64,000 nucleotides of DNA from Phocaeicola abscessus CCUG 55929 (GTDB lineage: Bacteria > Bacteroidota > Bacteroidia > Bacteroidales > Bacteroidaceae), in contig NZ_HE997182.1 in assembly GCF_000312445.1 (NCBI RefSeq), positions 532,841 to 596,840 of the forward strand, read 5' to 3'. The position numbers and the translations under genes were made by a program. The notes under the pieces are model-generated. The model saw nothing but the letters and a program-made list of their open reading frames with translations, was not told the DNA's origin and did no database searches. Below, piece after piece: positions 7,893-20,800 of this stretch (positions are counted from its first letter, which is position 1; each line of letters starts with the position of its first letter).

Positions 7893-10013
7893 ATGAAGAA
7901 GTTGCTTTTTATACTCTTGTTTTCACCGCTCGTCGCTTCAGCGCATGAGGGGATGTGGTTACCAGGTTTCATGACTGCCGAGACGCGACAATGGATGAAG
8001 GATTTGGGCTTGGAAATGACGCCCGAACAGTTGTATAATCCGAACGGAAAAAGTCTTTGCCATGCGATTGTCAGCTTGGGTGGAGGGTTTTGCTCGGGCG
8101 TAGTCGTTTCGCCTGACGGCCTGGTTTTCACCAATCACCACTGCGGTTACGAGATGATTCAGCAACACAGTTCCGTCGAACACGATTATTTGCGGAACGG
8201 GTTTGTCGCCCGATCGTATGGGGAAGAGTTGCCGAATCCGGACTTGTTCGTCAGTTTCCTGATCAGGACGGAAGATGTGACCAACCGAGTGTTGGGAGTC
8301 ATCCCCCGGGGAGTCGACGAGTCGCGGCGCAACGTTCTGATCGATTCTATTTCGAATATGATCGTGGAGGAAGCGATTGAGAACGACACGTTGCTCCGGG
8401 CCGACGTCCGTCCGTTCTATGGCGGGAGCGAATTCTACCTGTCGGTTTATAAGGATTACAACGATGTCCGGCTGGTATTTGCGCCTCCTTCGTCGGTCGG
8501 TAAGTTCGGCGGCGATACGGACAACTGGATGTGGCCTCGCCACACGTGCGACTTCTCCGTGTTCCGGATTTATGCGAACGAAGAGAACGAACCGGCTGCT
8601 TATGCTCCGGACAATGTCCCCTATCATCCGATTTATTACGCTCCTGTCTCGCTGAAAGGGTACGACGAAGGCTCCTTCTGCATGACGATAGGGTATCCCG
8701 GATCGACCAGCCGCTATTTGTCTTCGTACGGAGTAGAAGAGCGGATGAACGTCAATAACGAAGCGTTGATCGATGTCCGCACGGTCAAACTCGACATTCT
8801 GAAAAAAGCGATGGACGGGAACGATACGCTGCGTATCAAGTATGCTTCCAAATTCGCTTCGAGTTCCAATTATTGGAAAAACAGCATCGGCATGAACAAA
8901 GCCATCAAGGATTTGAATGTGATCGAGAAAAAACGGATCTTGGAAGAGCGGATTCGTACGTGGGTCGGTAAGAAGTCCGAACGACGCGCCGAATACGAAC
9001 CGATCTTTGCGGAGCTGAAGCACAGGTATGCCGAGCGGAAAGATTTGCAGCGGACGCTGGTCTATTTCCGCGAGACGTTTCTGGACGGACCGGAATTGGT
9101 TCAGGCCGCGCTAACCTTATCGATGTTCGTCGACGAGGAATCTACCGATGAGGAAAAGGCAAGGTTCAAACGCAGAATGGAGGAGTTTTACAAGGATTAT
9201 GACGCGGTTACGGACAAAAAACTGTGTGTCGCCATGCTCGATATGTATCGGGAACATGCGGATACCGCCTACCTGTTGCCGCTTTACAAGGATATCGACG
9301 GGAGATTCGACGGCAGCACCCAGGCGTTCGTGGACGAGCTGTACCGGACGACGGAGATGGACACGCCCCGCGGTATGGAACGTATCTTCGGCGGTGATAC
9401 GACCTACGTAGACCCGGCGGTGGAGATTGCCATAAATGTGCTTGCCGAGTATATGGCGCTCAAGGCTCGGATGGGCGAGAGCAGCGAGGTTATCCATAGG
9501 GACGAACGATTGCTGACCGCCGCGCTGCGGGCGATGGAATCGGAAGCGACTTTTTATCCGGATGCGAACTCTACCATGCGGATGAGCTTCGGACTGGTGA
9601 ACGGATACGACCCGAAAGACGGCGTGCATCATCGTTATTATACCACGACGAAGGGAATATTCGAAAAACAGCAGGGGGCCGGCGAGAACCCGGATTACGA
9701 GGTCTTGGATTCCGTACTCGAGACGTTGAAAAAGGGAGCCTTCGGCCGGTATGGCGCGAAAGGCGACATGAACGTCTGCTTCATCTCCGACAACGATATT
9801 ACCGGCGGTAATTCCGGCAGCGGAATGTTTAACGGAAAGGGCGAATTGATCGGACTGGCTTTCGACGGGAATTGGGAAGCGATGAGCGGTGACCTCGTCT
9901 TCGAACCGAACTTGCAGCGGTGCATCGGTGTCGATATCCGTTACGTGCTTTATATGATCGACAAATACGGCAAGGCTTCCCGGCTGATCAAAGAGTTGAA
10001 ACTGGTGGACTGA
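7893..10013 (+). CDS. dpp7: S46 family dipeptidyl-peptidase, DPP7-type
   Basis: A 706-residue exported serine peptidase with signal peptide MKKLLFILLFSPLVASAHEG. The chymotrypsin-like triad is visible: His in FTNHHCGYE (residues 82-83), Asp220 in NWMWPRHTCDF, and Ser641 in GGNSGSGMF. In S46 enzymes the residue 18 positions after the catalytic Ser sets P1 preference: Gly in DPP7 (hydrophobic P1), Arg in DPP11 (Asp/Glu P1). Here it is Gly659 in AFDGNWE, so DPP7-type specificity is predicted. The enzyme releases dipeptides in the periplasm for asaccharolytic growth on peptides. It ends the LOG-to-DPP7 gene run. Confidence 0.95.
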   Translation: MKKLLFILLFSPLVASAHEGMWLPGFMTAETRQWMKDLGLEMTPEQLYNPNGKSLCHAIVSLGGGFCSGVVVSPDGLVFTNHHCGYEMIQQHSSVEHDYLRNGFVARSYGEELPNPDLFVSFLIRTEDVTNRVLGVIPRGVDESRRNVLIDSISNMIVEEAIENDTLLRADVRPFYGGSEFYLSVYKDYNDVRLVFAPPSSVGKFGGDTDNWMWPRHTCDFSVFRIYANEENEPAAYAPDNVPYHPIYYAPVSLKGYDEGSFCMTIGYPGSTSRYLSSYGVEERMNVNNEALIDVRTVKLDILKKAMDGNDTLRIKYASKFASSSNYWKNSIGMNKAIKDLNVIEKKRILEERIRTWVGKKSERRAEYEPIFAELKHRYAERKDLQRTLVYFRETFLDGPELVQAALTLSMFVDEESTDEEKARFKRRMEEFYKDYDAVTDKKLCVAMLDMYREHADTAYLLPLYKDIDGRFDGSTQAFVDELYRTTEMDTPRGMERIFGGDTTYVDPAVEIAINVLAEYMALKARMGESSEVIHRDERLLTAALRAMESEATFYPDANSTMRMSFGLVNGYDPKDGVHHRYYTTTKGIFEKQQGAGENPDYEVLDSVLETLKKGAFGRYGAKGDMNVCFISDNDITGGNSGSGMFNGKGELIGLAFDGNWEAMSGDLVFEPNLQRCIGVDIRYVLYMIDKYGKASRLIKELKLVD

Positions 10014-10064
10014 TACGGCTTCCTCTCCCCTCGTTTTTTCGTATCGAATGTGGGAGGCGCCCTC

Positions 10065-10187
10065 GCCGAGTGGCTCTGCAGCGCCTAAAACGGATTTTAA
10101 CTCCCGCCGAGTGGCTCGACAGCGCCTAAAACGGATTTTAGCTTCCGCCGAGTGGCTCGGTAGCATCTAAACCGAAGTTTATTTCGC
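10065..10187. repeat. three 41-bp repeat units downstream of dpp7
   Basis: Units start at 10065, 10106 and 10147, exactly 41 bases apart. Each begins GCCGAGTGGCTC and continues with AGCGCCTAAAACGGATTTTA; the third unit is diverged. A very similar unit lies at 23542. The region fills the 190 bases between the convergent dpp7 and helicase genes and shows no coding potential. Confidence 0.9.
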
Positions 10188-10204
10188 AGCGATTCGCGCT
10201 CTTC

Positions 10205-12043
10205 TCATTTCCTCTTTTTCCGCTTACCTTCGTCTCGAACGAAGAATTGCTTCCAATCGTCTTTCTTTCTCGGTGCTTGGATGGGGTAGTCTTTTTCCTT
10301 TCGTCCGGCTCTGTCCTTTCGGTGTGGTTTCGGACGTTCTTCCTTTCGACGTGCTTCTCTGTCCGGATGGCGTTTCTTTCCCGCCTTATCGCTGTTGCCT
10401 TTATTTTCGTCGGCCGCTTCGACGTTGATTATTCTCCCTTTCATCCGAATACCGTTCAGCGCTTGGATCACTTCGTCCGCTTGCGGTTCGATCACTTCGA
10501 AGAACGAGAAGTTCTGCATCAAGTCGATGCGTCCCACTTCGATATGTTTTCCTTTCGTGTGACGGTTGATCAAATCGATCAGCTTGGTGGGGGCTATTCT
10601 GTCTTTTCTGCCCAGCGTGATGAAGATGCGAGTATAGCCTCTTTCGGCCGACCGTCCCCGTCGCTCACGGTTTGCTCCTCTTTCCTTACGGTCGTTCGCT
10701 TTCCTGCTGTCGGCCGACAGCGTTTCTACGTCTTCGGCGTTGCTGTAGTATTCCAGAAAGCGGTTGAATTCCAGCGAAACCATCCGTTTGATGAGGTCTT
10801 CCTTCGATAGCCATTCCCATTTGCGGTAGATGTTCGGCAAGAAGTCTTCGATCTCTTCTTCGTTGACCTTTACTTTTTCTACGTCGTCGATGACCTTGAG
10901 CAATTGCTGTTCGCAGATCTCTTTGCCGGTAGGCAGATTCCCTATCGTGAATTTTTTCTGCATGGTGCGTTCGATATTGCGCAGCTTGCCCTTCTCTTTC
11001 ATGTTGATGATGGCGATGGATATGCCAGTTTTTCCAGCGCGTCCCGTCCTTCCGCTTCGGTGCGTGTAGACCTCGTTGTCGTCGGGAAATCCGTAGTTGA
11101 TGATGTGCGTCAGGTCGCTGACGTCCAGGCCGCGTGCGGCCACGTCCGTAGCGACTAACAGCTGGAGATGGCGCTGGCGGAACTTCTGCATGACGAAGTC
11201 TCGCTGCGCCTGACTCAGTTCTCCGTGCAGCGAATCCGCGTCGTAACCGTCTTGAATCAGCTTGTCGGCGATCTCCTGCGTCTCTATGCGGGTTCGGCAG
11301 AAGATGATGCCGTAAATTTGGGGGTAATAGTCCACTAAGCGTTTCAGTGCCGCATACTTGTCTTTCGCATGCACGATGTATGCCATATGGTTGACGTTGT
11401 TGCTTCCTTCGTTCTTGGTACCGATGGTGATTTCTTTAGCCTCGTGTAGGTATTGCTTGGCGATGCGGGCGATTTCGTTGCTCATAGTGGCGGAGAACAT
11501 GAGCGTGTTCCGTTCTTGAGGAACCTGCTCGAGGATGGCGTTCAGATCTTCCGAGAATCCCATGTTCAACATCTCGTCGGCTTCGTCCATGACTACGTTT
11601 TTAATCGCGTCGAGCTTGGCGACTCTTCGTTCAATCAAGTCGAGCAAACGCCCGGGTGTAGCCACGATGATGTGGACGCCGCTCTTTAGCATGCGGATTT
11701 GGCTTTCGATGGACGAACCTCCGTATACGGGAAGCACTTTCAGTGCTTTGATATACTTCGAATAATCGGTCAGATCGCCGGCGATTTGCAGGCAAAGTTC
11801 TCTTGTGGGACAAAGGATCAACGACTGCGGAATCTTCTCCTCTACGATCGTCCGCTGAATAAGAGGCAATCCGTATGCCGCCGTTTTCCCGGTTCCCGTT
11901 TGAGCCAGAGCCACCACATCGTTCCCCTCGCCTAATAAATACGGAATCACTTCTGCCTGTACGGGCATGGGATGCACGTATCCCATCTCTTCGATCGCTT
12001 TCCGTATCTCAGGAGAAACGCCTAATTCTTCAAATGTTTTCAT
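10205..12043 (-). CDS. DEAD-box ATP-dependent RNA helicase, DeaD/DbpA-type
   Basis: This 612-residue protein has all the helicase motifs in order: Q motif region FEELGVSPEIRKA, AQTGTGKTA (I), PTREL (Ia), DEADEML (II), SAT (III), and HRSGRTGRAGK (VI). After the core comes a DbpA-like RNA-binding domain near residues 465-540 (YTRIFITLGRKDRIAP) and then a highly basic Lys/Arg tail to the C-terminus, typical of RNA-binding extensions. Such proteins remodel rRNA and mRNA structures, often for ribosome assembly in the cold. It is monocistronic, with its own TAnnTTTG box upstream, and converges with dpp7. Confidence 0.95.
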   Translation of the reverse strand: MKTFEELGVSPEIRKAIEEMGYVHPMPVQAEVIPYLLGEGNDVVALAQTGTGKTAAYGLPLIQRTIVEEKIPQSLILCPTRELCLQIAGDLTDYSKYIKALKVLPVYGGSSIESQIRMLKSGVHIIVATPGRLLDLIERRVAKLDAIKNVVMDEADEMLNMGFSEDLNAILEQVPQERNTLMFSATMSNEIARIAKQYLHEAKEITIGTKNEGSNNVNHMAYIVHAKDKYAALKRLVDYYPQIYGIIFCRTRIETQEIADKLIQDGYDADSLHGELSQAQRDFVMQKFRQRHLQLLVATDVAARGLDVSDLTHIINYGFPDDNEVYTHRSGRTGRAGKTGISIAIINMKEKGKLRNIERTMQKKFTIGNLPTGKEICEQQLLKVIDDVEKVKVNEEEIEDFLPNIYRKWEWLSKEDLIKRMVSLEFNRFLEYYSNAEDVETLSADSRKANDRKERGANRERRGRSAERGYTRIFITLGRKDRIAPTKLIDLINRHTKGKHIEVGRIDLMQNFSFFEVIEPQADEVIQALNGIRMKGRIINVEAADENKGNSDKAGKKRHPDREARRKEERPKPHRKDRAGRKEKDYPIQAPRKKDDWKQFFVRDEGKRKKRK

Positions 12044-12098
12044 TCTCTGTTTTTCTTTTATTTGGCACTATTGCCGCCTATCCTTAGGAAAAGGCGTG

Positions 12099-12106
12099 CA
12101 AAGATA
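12099..12106 (-). promoter_or_regulatory. -7 box for the DEAD-box helicase gene
   Basis: The minus strand reads TATCTTTG here, a match to TAnnTTTG, 56 bases before the helicase start. No clear -33 TTTG is seen. The rather long leader could host regulation, as is common for cold-shock helicases, but I see no definite element in it. Confidence 0.5.
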
Positions 12107-12223
12107 GTGATTGTCATTCGATTATAGCATATCCGCACTTCCCCAAGCGTTTCTATTTAATGGTTATTAACGTTTGAGTCTCCTTTCTACAGCATATCCG
12201 CTTTTCTGCTGTTCGGTGCGGAT

Positions 12224-15517
<3,294 letters not shown>

Positions 15518-15547
15518 TCACCCCGATCGACATTCGGGCTTAATCAC

Positions 15548-15563
15548 GTCGGTGCAAGCTTCT
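15548..15563 (-). repeat. 16-bp word shared in inverted orientation with 28909-28924
   Basis: The minus strand here contains AGAAGCTTGCACCGAC, which recurs exactly on the plus strand at 28909-28924. Both copies are intergenic. The second copy lies beside 41-base spaced words, so this may be a remnant of the same repeat family. Confidence 0.6.
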
Positions 15564-15613
15564 TGCATCCTCCGTCTCAGTGCCCTGTGTTGAACATTGC
15601 TTACATACCCAAA

Positions 15614-15649
15614 ACGGCTGCGCCAAAACTTTCATTTTGACACAGCCGC
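15614..15649 (-). terminator. stem-loop repeat copy 1, downstream of HU
   Basis: Read on the minus strand, GTGTCAAAA pairs with TTTTGGCGC around a six-base loop, extended outward by CGGCT/AGCCG. In this direction the two non-Watson-Crick positions become U-G pairs, so the RNA stem is complete; in the other direction they are mismatches. It lies 23 bases after the HU stop codon and probably ends the HU transcript. The same element occurs at 20914 and, weaker, at 23391. Confidence 0.7.
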
Positions 15650-15671
15650 TTGAAGGTCTTTAGAAGTCAGC

Positions 15672-15944
15672 TTATTTAACAGCCTTAGCTAATTCTGCAC
15701 CAGCTTTAAATTTCGCAACTTTTTTGGCTGCAATCTTGATCGGCTTCTTCGTAGAAGGATTGATACCCGTTCTGGCTGCTCTCTTGCTAACAGCGAAAGT
15801 GCCGAAACCAACTAATGTTACTTTATCGCCGGCTTTAAGCGCTTTTGTAACCACTGCGACGATAGCGTCCACAGATTTCTTTGCATCGGCTTTGGTCAAG
15901 CCGGCCTCAGCTGCGATTGCACTGATAAGTTCTGCTTTGTTCAT
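15672..15944 (-). CDS. HU family DNA-binding protein
   Basis: A 90-residue histone-like protein with the full HU/IHF signature: helical start [17 protein letters not shown], the body [20 protein letters not shown], and the DNA-binding arm with [16 protein letters not shown] binds DNA as a dimer without strong sequence preference and compacts the nucleoid. The gene stands alone. It has an upstream TAnnTTTG promoter with correct spacing and a strong stem-loop behind it, fitting a highly expressed single-gene unit. Confidence 0.97.
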   Translation of the reverse strand: MNKAELISAIAAEAGLTKADAKKSVDAIVAVVTKALKAGDKVTLVGFGTFAVSKRAARTGINPSTKKPIKIAAKKVAKFKAGAELAKAVK

Positions 15945-15999
15945 AGTGAAAACGATTGATTAATAATTAATATTCTGAGATTTACTTTAAATTCTGCGA

Positions 16000-16030
16000 C
16001 AAATATAAACTTTCAAATTCACAAAACAAA
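16000..16030 (-). promoter_or_regulatory. promoter of the HU gene
   Basis: On the minus strand a -33 TTTG (16030-16027) is separated by 19 bases from a -7 TATATTTG (16007-16000), matching the Bacteroidetes consensus. It lies about 56 bases before the HU start. Confidence 0.7.
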
Positions 16031-16112
16031 TTCTTAGAGAAAAAAAGATGGCTTAAATACCAAAAAAATCTAATAGGAAGCCTTTTTTCTGCTTTTTAAC
16101 AGAATAAAATGA

Positions 16113-16120
16113 TATATTTG
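16113..16120 (+). promoter_or_regulatory. -7 box of the rhomboid gene pair
   Basis: TATATTTG matches TAnnTTTG and sits 35 bases before the first rhomboid start codon. Confidence 0.6.
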
Positions 16121-16155
16121 CACCCGACGTCGAATGACCTAACATCTTTTGCGTG

Positions 16156-16833
16156 ATGAATAATTTACCTCCAGTAACTAAAAATCTGCTGATCGTTAAC
16201 GTACTCTGCTTTCTCGGAATGATCGTTTTGAGGAAGTACGGTATCGATTTGACCGAATATGTCGGATTGCACTTTTTCATGGCTTCGCATTTCAATCCGG
16301 TTCAGATTGTCACGTATATGTTCATGCATGCTAATTTTGAACACATACTTTTCAATATGTTCGCGCTTTGGATGTTTGGGAGAACGCTCGAGGCCGTATG
16401 GGGGCAGAAGCGTTTTCTGCTTTACTATATACTTTGCGGAGTAGGGGCGGCTTTGATTCAGGAGTTGGTGCAATATATGGAATACGCATTCGTCTTGTCT
16501 AATTATCAGGCTGTCGCCGTAGGTTCCACCCATATTCCTATGGGGGAATACTTGAATATGATGAACACTATCGGAGCTTCAGGCGCTATTTATGGTATTT
16601 TAATGGGGTTCGGAATGCTGTTTCCAAACGCCGAATTGTTCATTATCCCCATCCCTTTTCCTGTCAAGGCAAAATATTTCGTTTTCGGCTATATCGTGTT
16701 GGAATTGTTCCTCGGTATTTTTATGACCAGCGACGGAGTTGCGCATTTTGCTCATTTGGGAGGAATGATTTTCGGTTTTATATTAATAAGGTATTGGAGA
16801 AAAAAAGGTCAGATTGGGCGATATAATTTCTGA
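16156..16833 (+). CDS. rhomboid family intramembrane serine protease, first of a pair
   Basis: A 225-residue polytopic membrane protein with six to seven hydrophobic segments. The catalytic dyad is visible: Ser142 in GASGAIYG and His200 in HFAHLGGMIFG. The HxxxN motif (His63, Asn67 in FEHILFN) in the second segment is also present. Rhomboids cut single-span substrates inside the membrane. I start at the ATG; a GTG one codon earlier is also in frame. The second rhomboid gene begins 20 bases before this one ends, so the two are almost certainly translated together. Confidence 0.95.
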   Translation: MNNLPPVTKNLLIVNVLCFLGMIVLRKYGIDLTEYVGLHFFMASHFNPVQIVTYMFMHANFEHILFNMFALWMFGRTLEAVWGQKRFLLYYILCGVGAALIQELVQYMEYAFVLSNYQAVAVGSTHIPMGEYLNMMNTIGASGAIYGILMGFGMLFPNAELFIIPIPFPVKAKYFVFGYIVLELFLGIFMTSDGVAHFAHLGGMIFGFILIRYWRKKGQIGRYNF

Positions 16834-17707
16834 TATACGGAATCGGTATAAGCGTGCAGACATCCATCTGAGGTTTATTTATGTGAATACGGGCGTCTTT
16901 TTCATGACAGCCCTTGTTGGGATATTGTTGCTGCTTTTCAATCGGAGTAGTGAGTCCATTTTTCGCTGGTTAGATCTGCCCTCTTCCGTATCGCAATTCT
17001 GCCATCAGCCGTGGTCGTTGATCACCTATATGTTTATGCACGCCGACTTGATACATCTACTGTTCAATATGCTGTGGTTGTATTTTTTCGGGCGTTTGTT
17101 TCTAATTTTCTTTTCCGCAAGACATTTGCGTGGATTATATTTTTTAGGAGGTATTTGCGGCGGACTCCTTTACATCTTGGCGTATAATGTCTTTCCTTAT
17201 TTTACCGATTTTGTCAACAGTTCTTATCTCTTGGGCGCTTCGGCTTCCGTTTTGGCTATTTCTATAGCCGTTGCCGTCAAAGCGCCGGAATATAAGATAA
17301 ATTTCCTGTTTGTGGGTGCTGTTCGATTGAAATATGTGGCTTCGGTAATGATTGTGACCGATTTGCTGATGATCACTTCGGGAAATGCCGGCGGACATAT
17401 TTCTCATTTGGGAGGAGCTTTGGGGGGATGGCTCTTTGCTTCTTCCTTGACGAAAGGTCATGATGTGACGTCGTGGATTAATAAAGCGATTGATTTTTGT
17501 ATTGGGAATAGGACTCTTTTTTACAGGCGCCGAAAATCCAAGATGAAAACTTATTACGGAAAACATCGGCAGGATTACGAGTATAATATCCGTAAAAAAG
17601 AGCAAAGCGATGAAATAGACCGGATCTTGGACAAATTAAAACAGTCCGGGTATGATCACTTGACGACGGAAGAAAAGAAACGCCTGTTTGATGCTGGTAA
17701 AAAATGA
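16814..17707 (+). CDS. rhomboid family intramembrane serine protease with cytosolic tail, second of a pair
   Basis: A 297-residue rhomboid with Ser143 in LLGASASVLA and His198 in GGHISHLGG as the catalytic pair, plus HLLFN for the HxxxN motif. After the last membrane segment (about residue 210) comes a charged tail of some 85 residues ending KKRLFDAGKK, rich in Lys, Arg and Glu and likely cytosolic. The start codon is a TTG inside the end of the first rhomboid gene; no ATG is available before the first membrane segment. Ser is followed by Ala-Ser rather than the usual Gly, a small departure in the active-site loop. Confidence 0.9.
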   Translation: MGDIISDIRNRYKRADIHLRFIYVNTGVFFMTALVGILLLLFNRSSESIFRWLDLPSSVSQFCHQPWSLITYMFMHADLIHLLFNMLWLYFFGRLFLIFFSARHLRGLYFLGGICGGLLYILAYNVFPYFTDFVNSSYLLGASASVLAISIAVAVKAPEYKINFLFVGAVRLKYVASVMIVTDLLMITSGNAGGHISHLGGALGGWLFASSLTKGHDVTSWINKAIDFCIGNRTLFYRRRKSKMKTYYGKHRQDYEYNIRKKEQSDEIDRILDKLKQSGYDHLTTEEKKRLFDAGKK

Positions 17708-17723
17708 AATGCAATAAGGCTGA

Positions 17724-17742
17724 TTATCTGAATGCCAGATAA
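17724..17742 (+). terminator. possible weak hairpin after the rhomboid pair
   Basis: TTATCTG and CAGATAA form a perfect 7-bp stem around a 5-base loop, 16 bases after the second rhomboid stop. No run of T follows directly, so termination is uncertain. Confidence 0.35.
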
Positions 17743-17821
17743 GAAAGATAATTACCGACCTTTTTCTCCCCCTCAAAATTAAATATTTGCGTTTTATACC
17801 TTTTGAATGTGAAAAAAAAAC

Positions 17822-17829
17822 TATATTTG
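17822..17829 (+). promoter_or_regulatory. -7 box of secDF
   Basis: TATATTTG matches TAnnTTTG, 55 bases before the secDF ATG, with TTTG at 17802-17805 as a possible but closely spaced -33 box. Confidence 0.6.
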
Positions 17830-17884
17830 CAACCTTGATAACGAGAACAAATTAAAAATTAAAATAATAAATTTCTAAAGTAAC

Positions 17885-20800
17885 ATGCAAAATAAAGGAC
17901 TTGTAAAGTTTTTAGCTATAGCTTTGACCTTGGTTTGTCTCTTTTATCTGTCGTTTTCATTCGTGACCCGTTATCACATGAATAAAGCGGCTCAGGATCC
18001 TCAAGGTGAACAGCATTATTTGGACTCAATGCAGAGCAAGAAAGTCTATCTGGGCTATACGCTGAAAAAATGTCGGGAGATGGAAATCGGTCTGGGCTTG
18101 GATTTGAAAGGCGGTATGAACGTTATTCTTGAAGTCTCGGTGCCAGATGTGGTGAAGGCTTTAGCCGATCATAAATCGGATGAGGCTTTCAATCGGGCAG
18201 TGAGCACTGCATCCAAGCAATCCATTACCAGCCAAGACGATTTCATCACCTTGTTCATCCGCGAATATAAACGATTGGCCCCGAATGCTAAGCTGGCCGA
18301 GCTGTTTGCTACGCAGCAGTTAAAGGATAAAGTCAATACACGTAGTACGGATGCGGAAGTGGAAAAGGTTTTGCGCGAAGAAGTAAAGTCGGCTATCGAC
18401 AATTCTTTCAACGTATTGCGTACCCGTATCGATCGATTCGGCGTCGTGCAGCCTAATATTCAGAATCTGGAAGGGAGCATGGGGCGTATCATGGTGGAAT
18501 TGCCCGGTATCAAAGAACCGGAACGGGTGAGGAAATTGTTGCAAGGTTCTGCCAATCTGGAATTCTGGGAAACCTATTACCCCAGCGAAGTATATCCTTA
18601 TTTGACCGCCCTCGACAGTCGTTTGCACGACGTACTTGCGAACGGAAGCGCTGCAGGAACCGATTCGACCGCTGTGGAAGAGGCTGCGGCTCCTGCATCG
18701 ACGGACAGTTTATCGAACATATTGAGAGGCCAGTCTGCCACGGATAAGGAAACGTTGGAGCAAATGAAAAAAGAACATCCCTTGACGGCGATTCTGCAAT
18801 TGAATAACCAGCAGGGAGGCGCTATTGCCGCTTATGCCGATTACAAAGATACGGCGACGATCAACGGTTATCTTCACTCCAAAGAAGCTCAGGCCATCCT
18901 GCCCAAGGATCTCAGTCTGAAGTGGGGGGTTAGTGCTGCCGACTGGGATAAGAGCGAGCGAATTTTCGAACTCTACGCCATCAAAGTGACGGAGCGTAAC
19001 GGACGTGCTCCGATGGAGGGCGATGTGATTACCGATGCGCACGATGCTTACGACCAACATAGTCGTCCTTCCGTGAGTATGACGATGAACAATGACGGTT
19101 CTCGCCGTTGGGCGCAGCTGACGAAGAATAATATCAACCGTTCCATCGCCATCGTTTTGGACGGTTACGTATACAGTGCTCCGAATGTAATGAATGAGAT
19201 TAACGGCGGGAGTTCAGAAATTACCGGCAGTTTTACCGTCGAACAGACGAAAGACTTGGCGAACGTTCTGAAGTCGGGCAAAATGCCGGCTCCTGCGCGC
19301 ATTGTTCAGGAGGATATCGTCGGGCCGTCTTTAGGACAGGAATCCATCAACCAAGGTATCATGTCGTTTGTGGTGGCTCTGATCTTGCTGATGATTTACA
19401 TGTGCGCGATGTATGGAATCATTCCGGGCATGGTGGCTAACGGCGCTTTGCTCTTCAACTTCTTCTTTACTTTAGGCATCCTGACTTCTTTCCAAGCGGC
19501 CTTGACGATGTCGGGTATCGCCGGTATGGTGTTGTCGTTGGGAATGGCTGTCGATGCGAACGTACTGATCTACGAACGCACGAAAGAGGAGATGCGAGCG
19601 GGTAAGAGCGTGAAGGCGGCTTTGGCTGCAGGTTATTCGAATGCGTTCTCGGCGATTTTCGACTCCAATTTCACCTCTATCATGACGGGTTTTATCTTGT
19701 TCAACTTCGGAACCGGTCCTATTCGCGGGTTTGCTACAACACTGATTATCGGCATCCTTTGTTCCTTCTTCACGGCTGTATTTCTGACGCGGGTAGTCTA
19801 TGAATATTTTATGAATAAGGACAAGTGGTTGAATTTGACATTTACCACAAGCCTATCGAAGAACTTGATGCAGAATGCGAAGTATAAGTTCATGGGTATC
19901 TGGAAACGTTCTTCCCTAGTTTTCGGTACTCTTATCGGTGTCAGCGCCGTTTCGTTTGCCGTGCGCGGCTTGTCGCAGAGCATCGACTTTACCGGCGGTC
20001 GTAATTTCGTCGTTCAGTTCGAAGAACAGGTGGAACCGGAAGCGGTTCGTTCGTTGTTGTCGCAGAACGATTCGATTCAAGTGGCGGGGGCTAATGTGCA
20101 GGCTATCGCTTTGGGCACCGATCACAAGACGATTCGTATTTCTACGAATTATCGTATCAATGACGATTCGCCGACCATCGATTCGGAGATAGAACGTTTC
20201 TTGTACGATGCCTTGTCGCAAGGCAAATTGTTGGAAGAAGGCACCTCGTATGAAACTTTCATCGATCGCGATAATCGGGCTGGAGGCTCTATCATCAGTT
20301 CCCAGAAGGTAGGGCCGAGTATTGCGGAGGATATTAAGACTTCGGCTATTTGGTCGGTCGTATTGGCCTTGATTGCCATCGGTTTATATATTTTGTTGCG
20401 TTTCCGCGATATTTCGTTCAGTATTGGCGCTACCATCGCCTTGTGTGTCGATACTTTCCTGATTATCGGCGCGTACTCGTTGTGCTACGGGTGGGCTCCG
20501 TTCTCGTTGGAGATAGATCAGACGTTTATCGGGGCTATTCTGACGGCTATCGGTTATTCGATCAATGATAAGGTGGTCGTATTCGATCGTATCCGCGAGA
20601 ATTTTCAACTGTATCCCAAGCGTGATCATTTTGCATTATTCAATGATTCCTTGAATCAAACATTGGCTCGTACCATTAATACGTCGGTAAGCACCTTGAT
20701 TGTGTTGTTATGCATCTTCCTTTTAGGTGGCGAAAGCATTCGAAGTTTCGCATTCGCCATGATTCTCGGAGTTATTGTCGGCACTTGTTCTTCGCTGTTC

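Noticed and set aside
7959..10166. Two long minus-strand frames (7959-9023 and 9117-10166) antisense to dpp7
   Set aside because: dpp7 has a complete catalytic triad and signal peptide; the minus frames have shadow-like composition, and the second runs into the 41-bp repeats.
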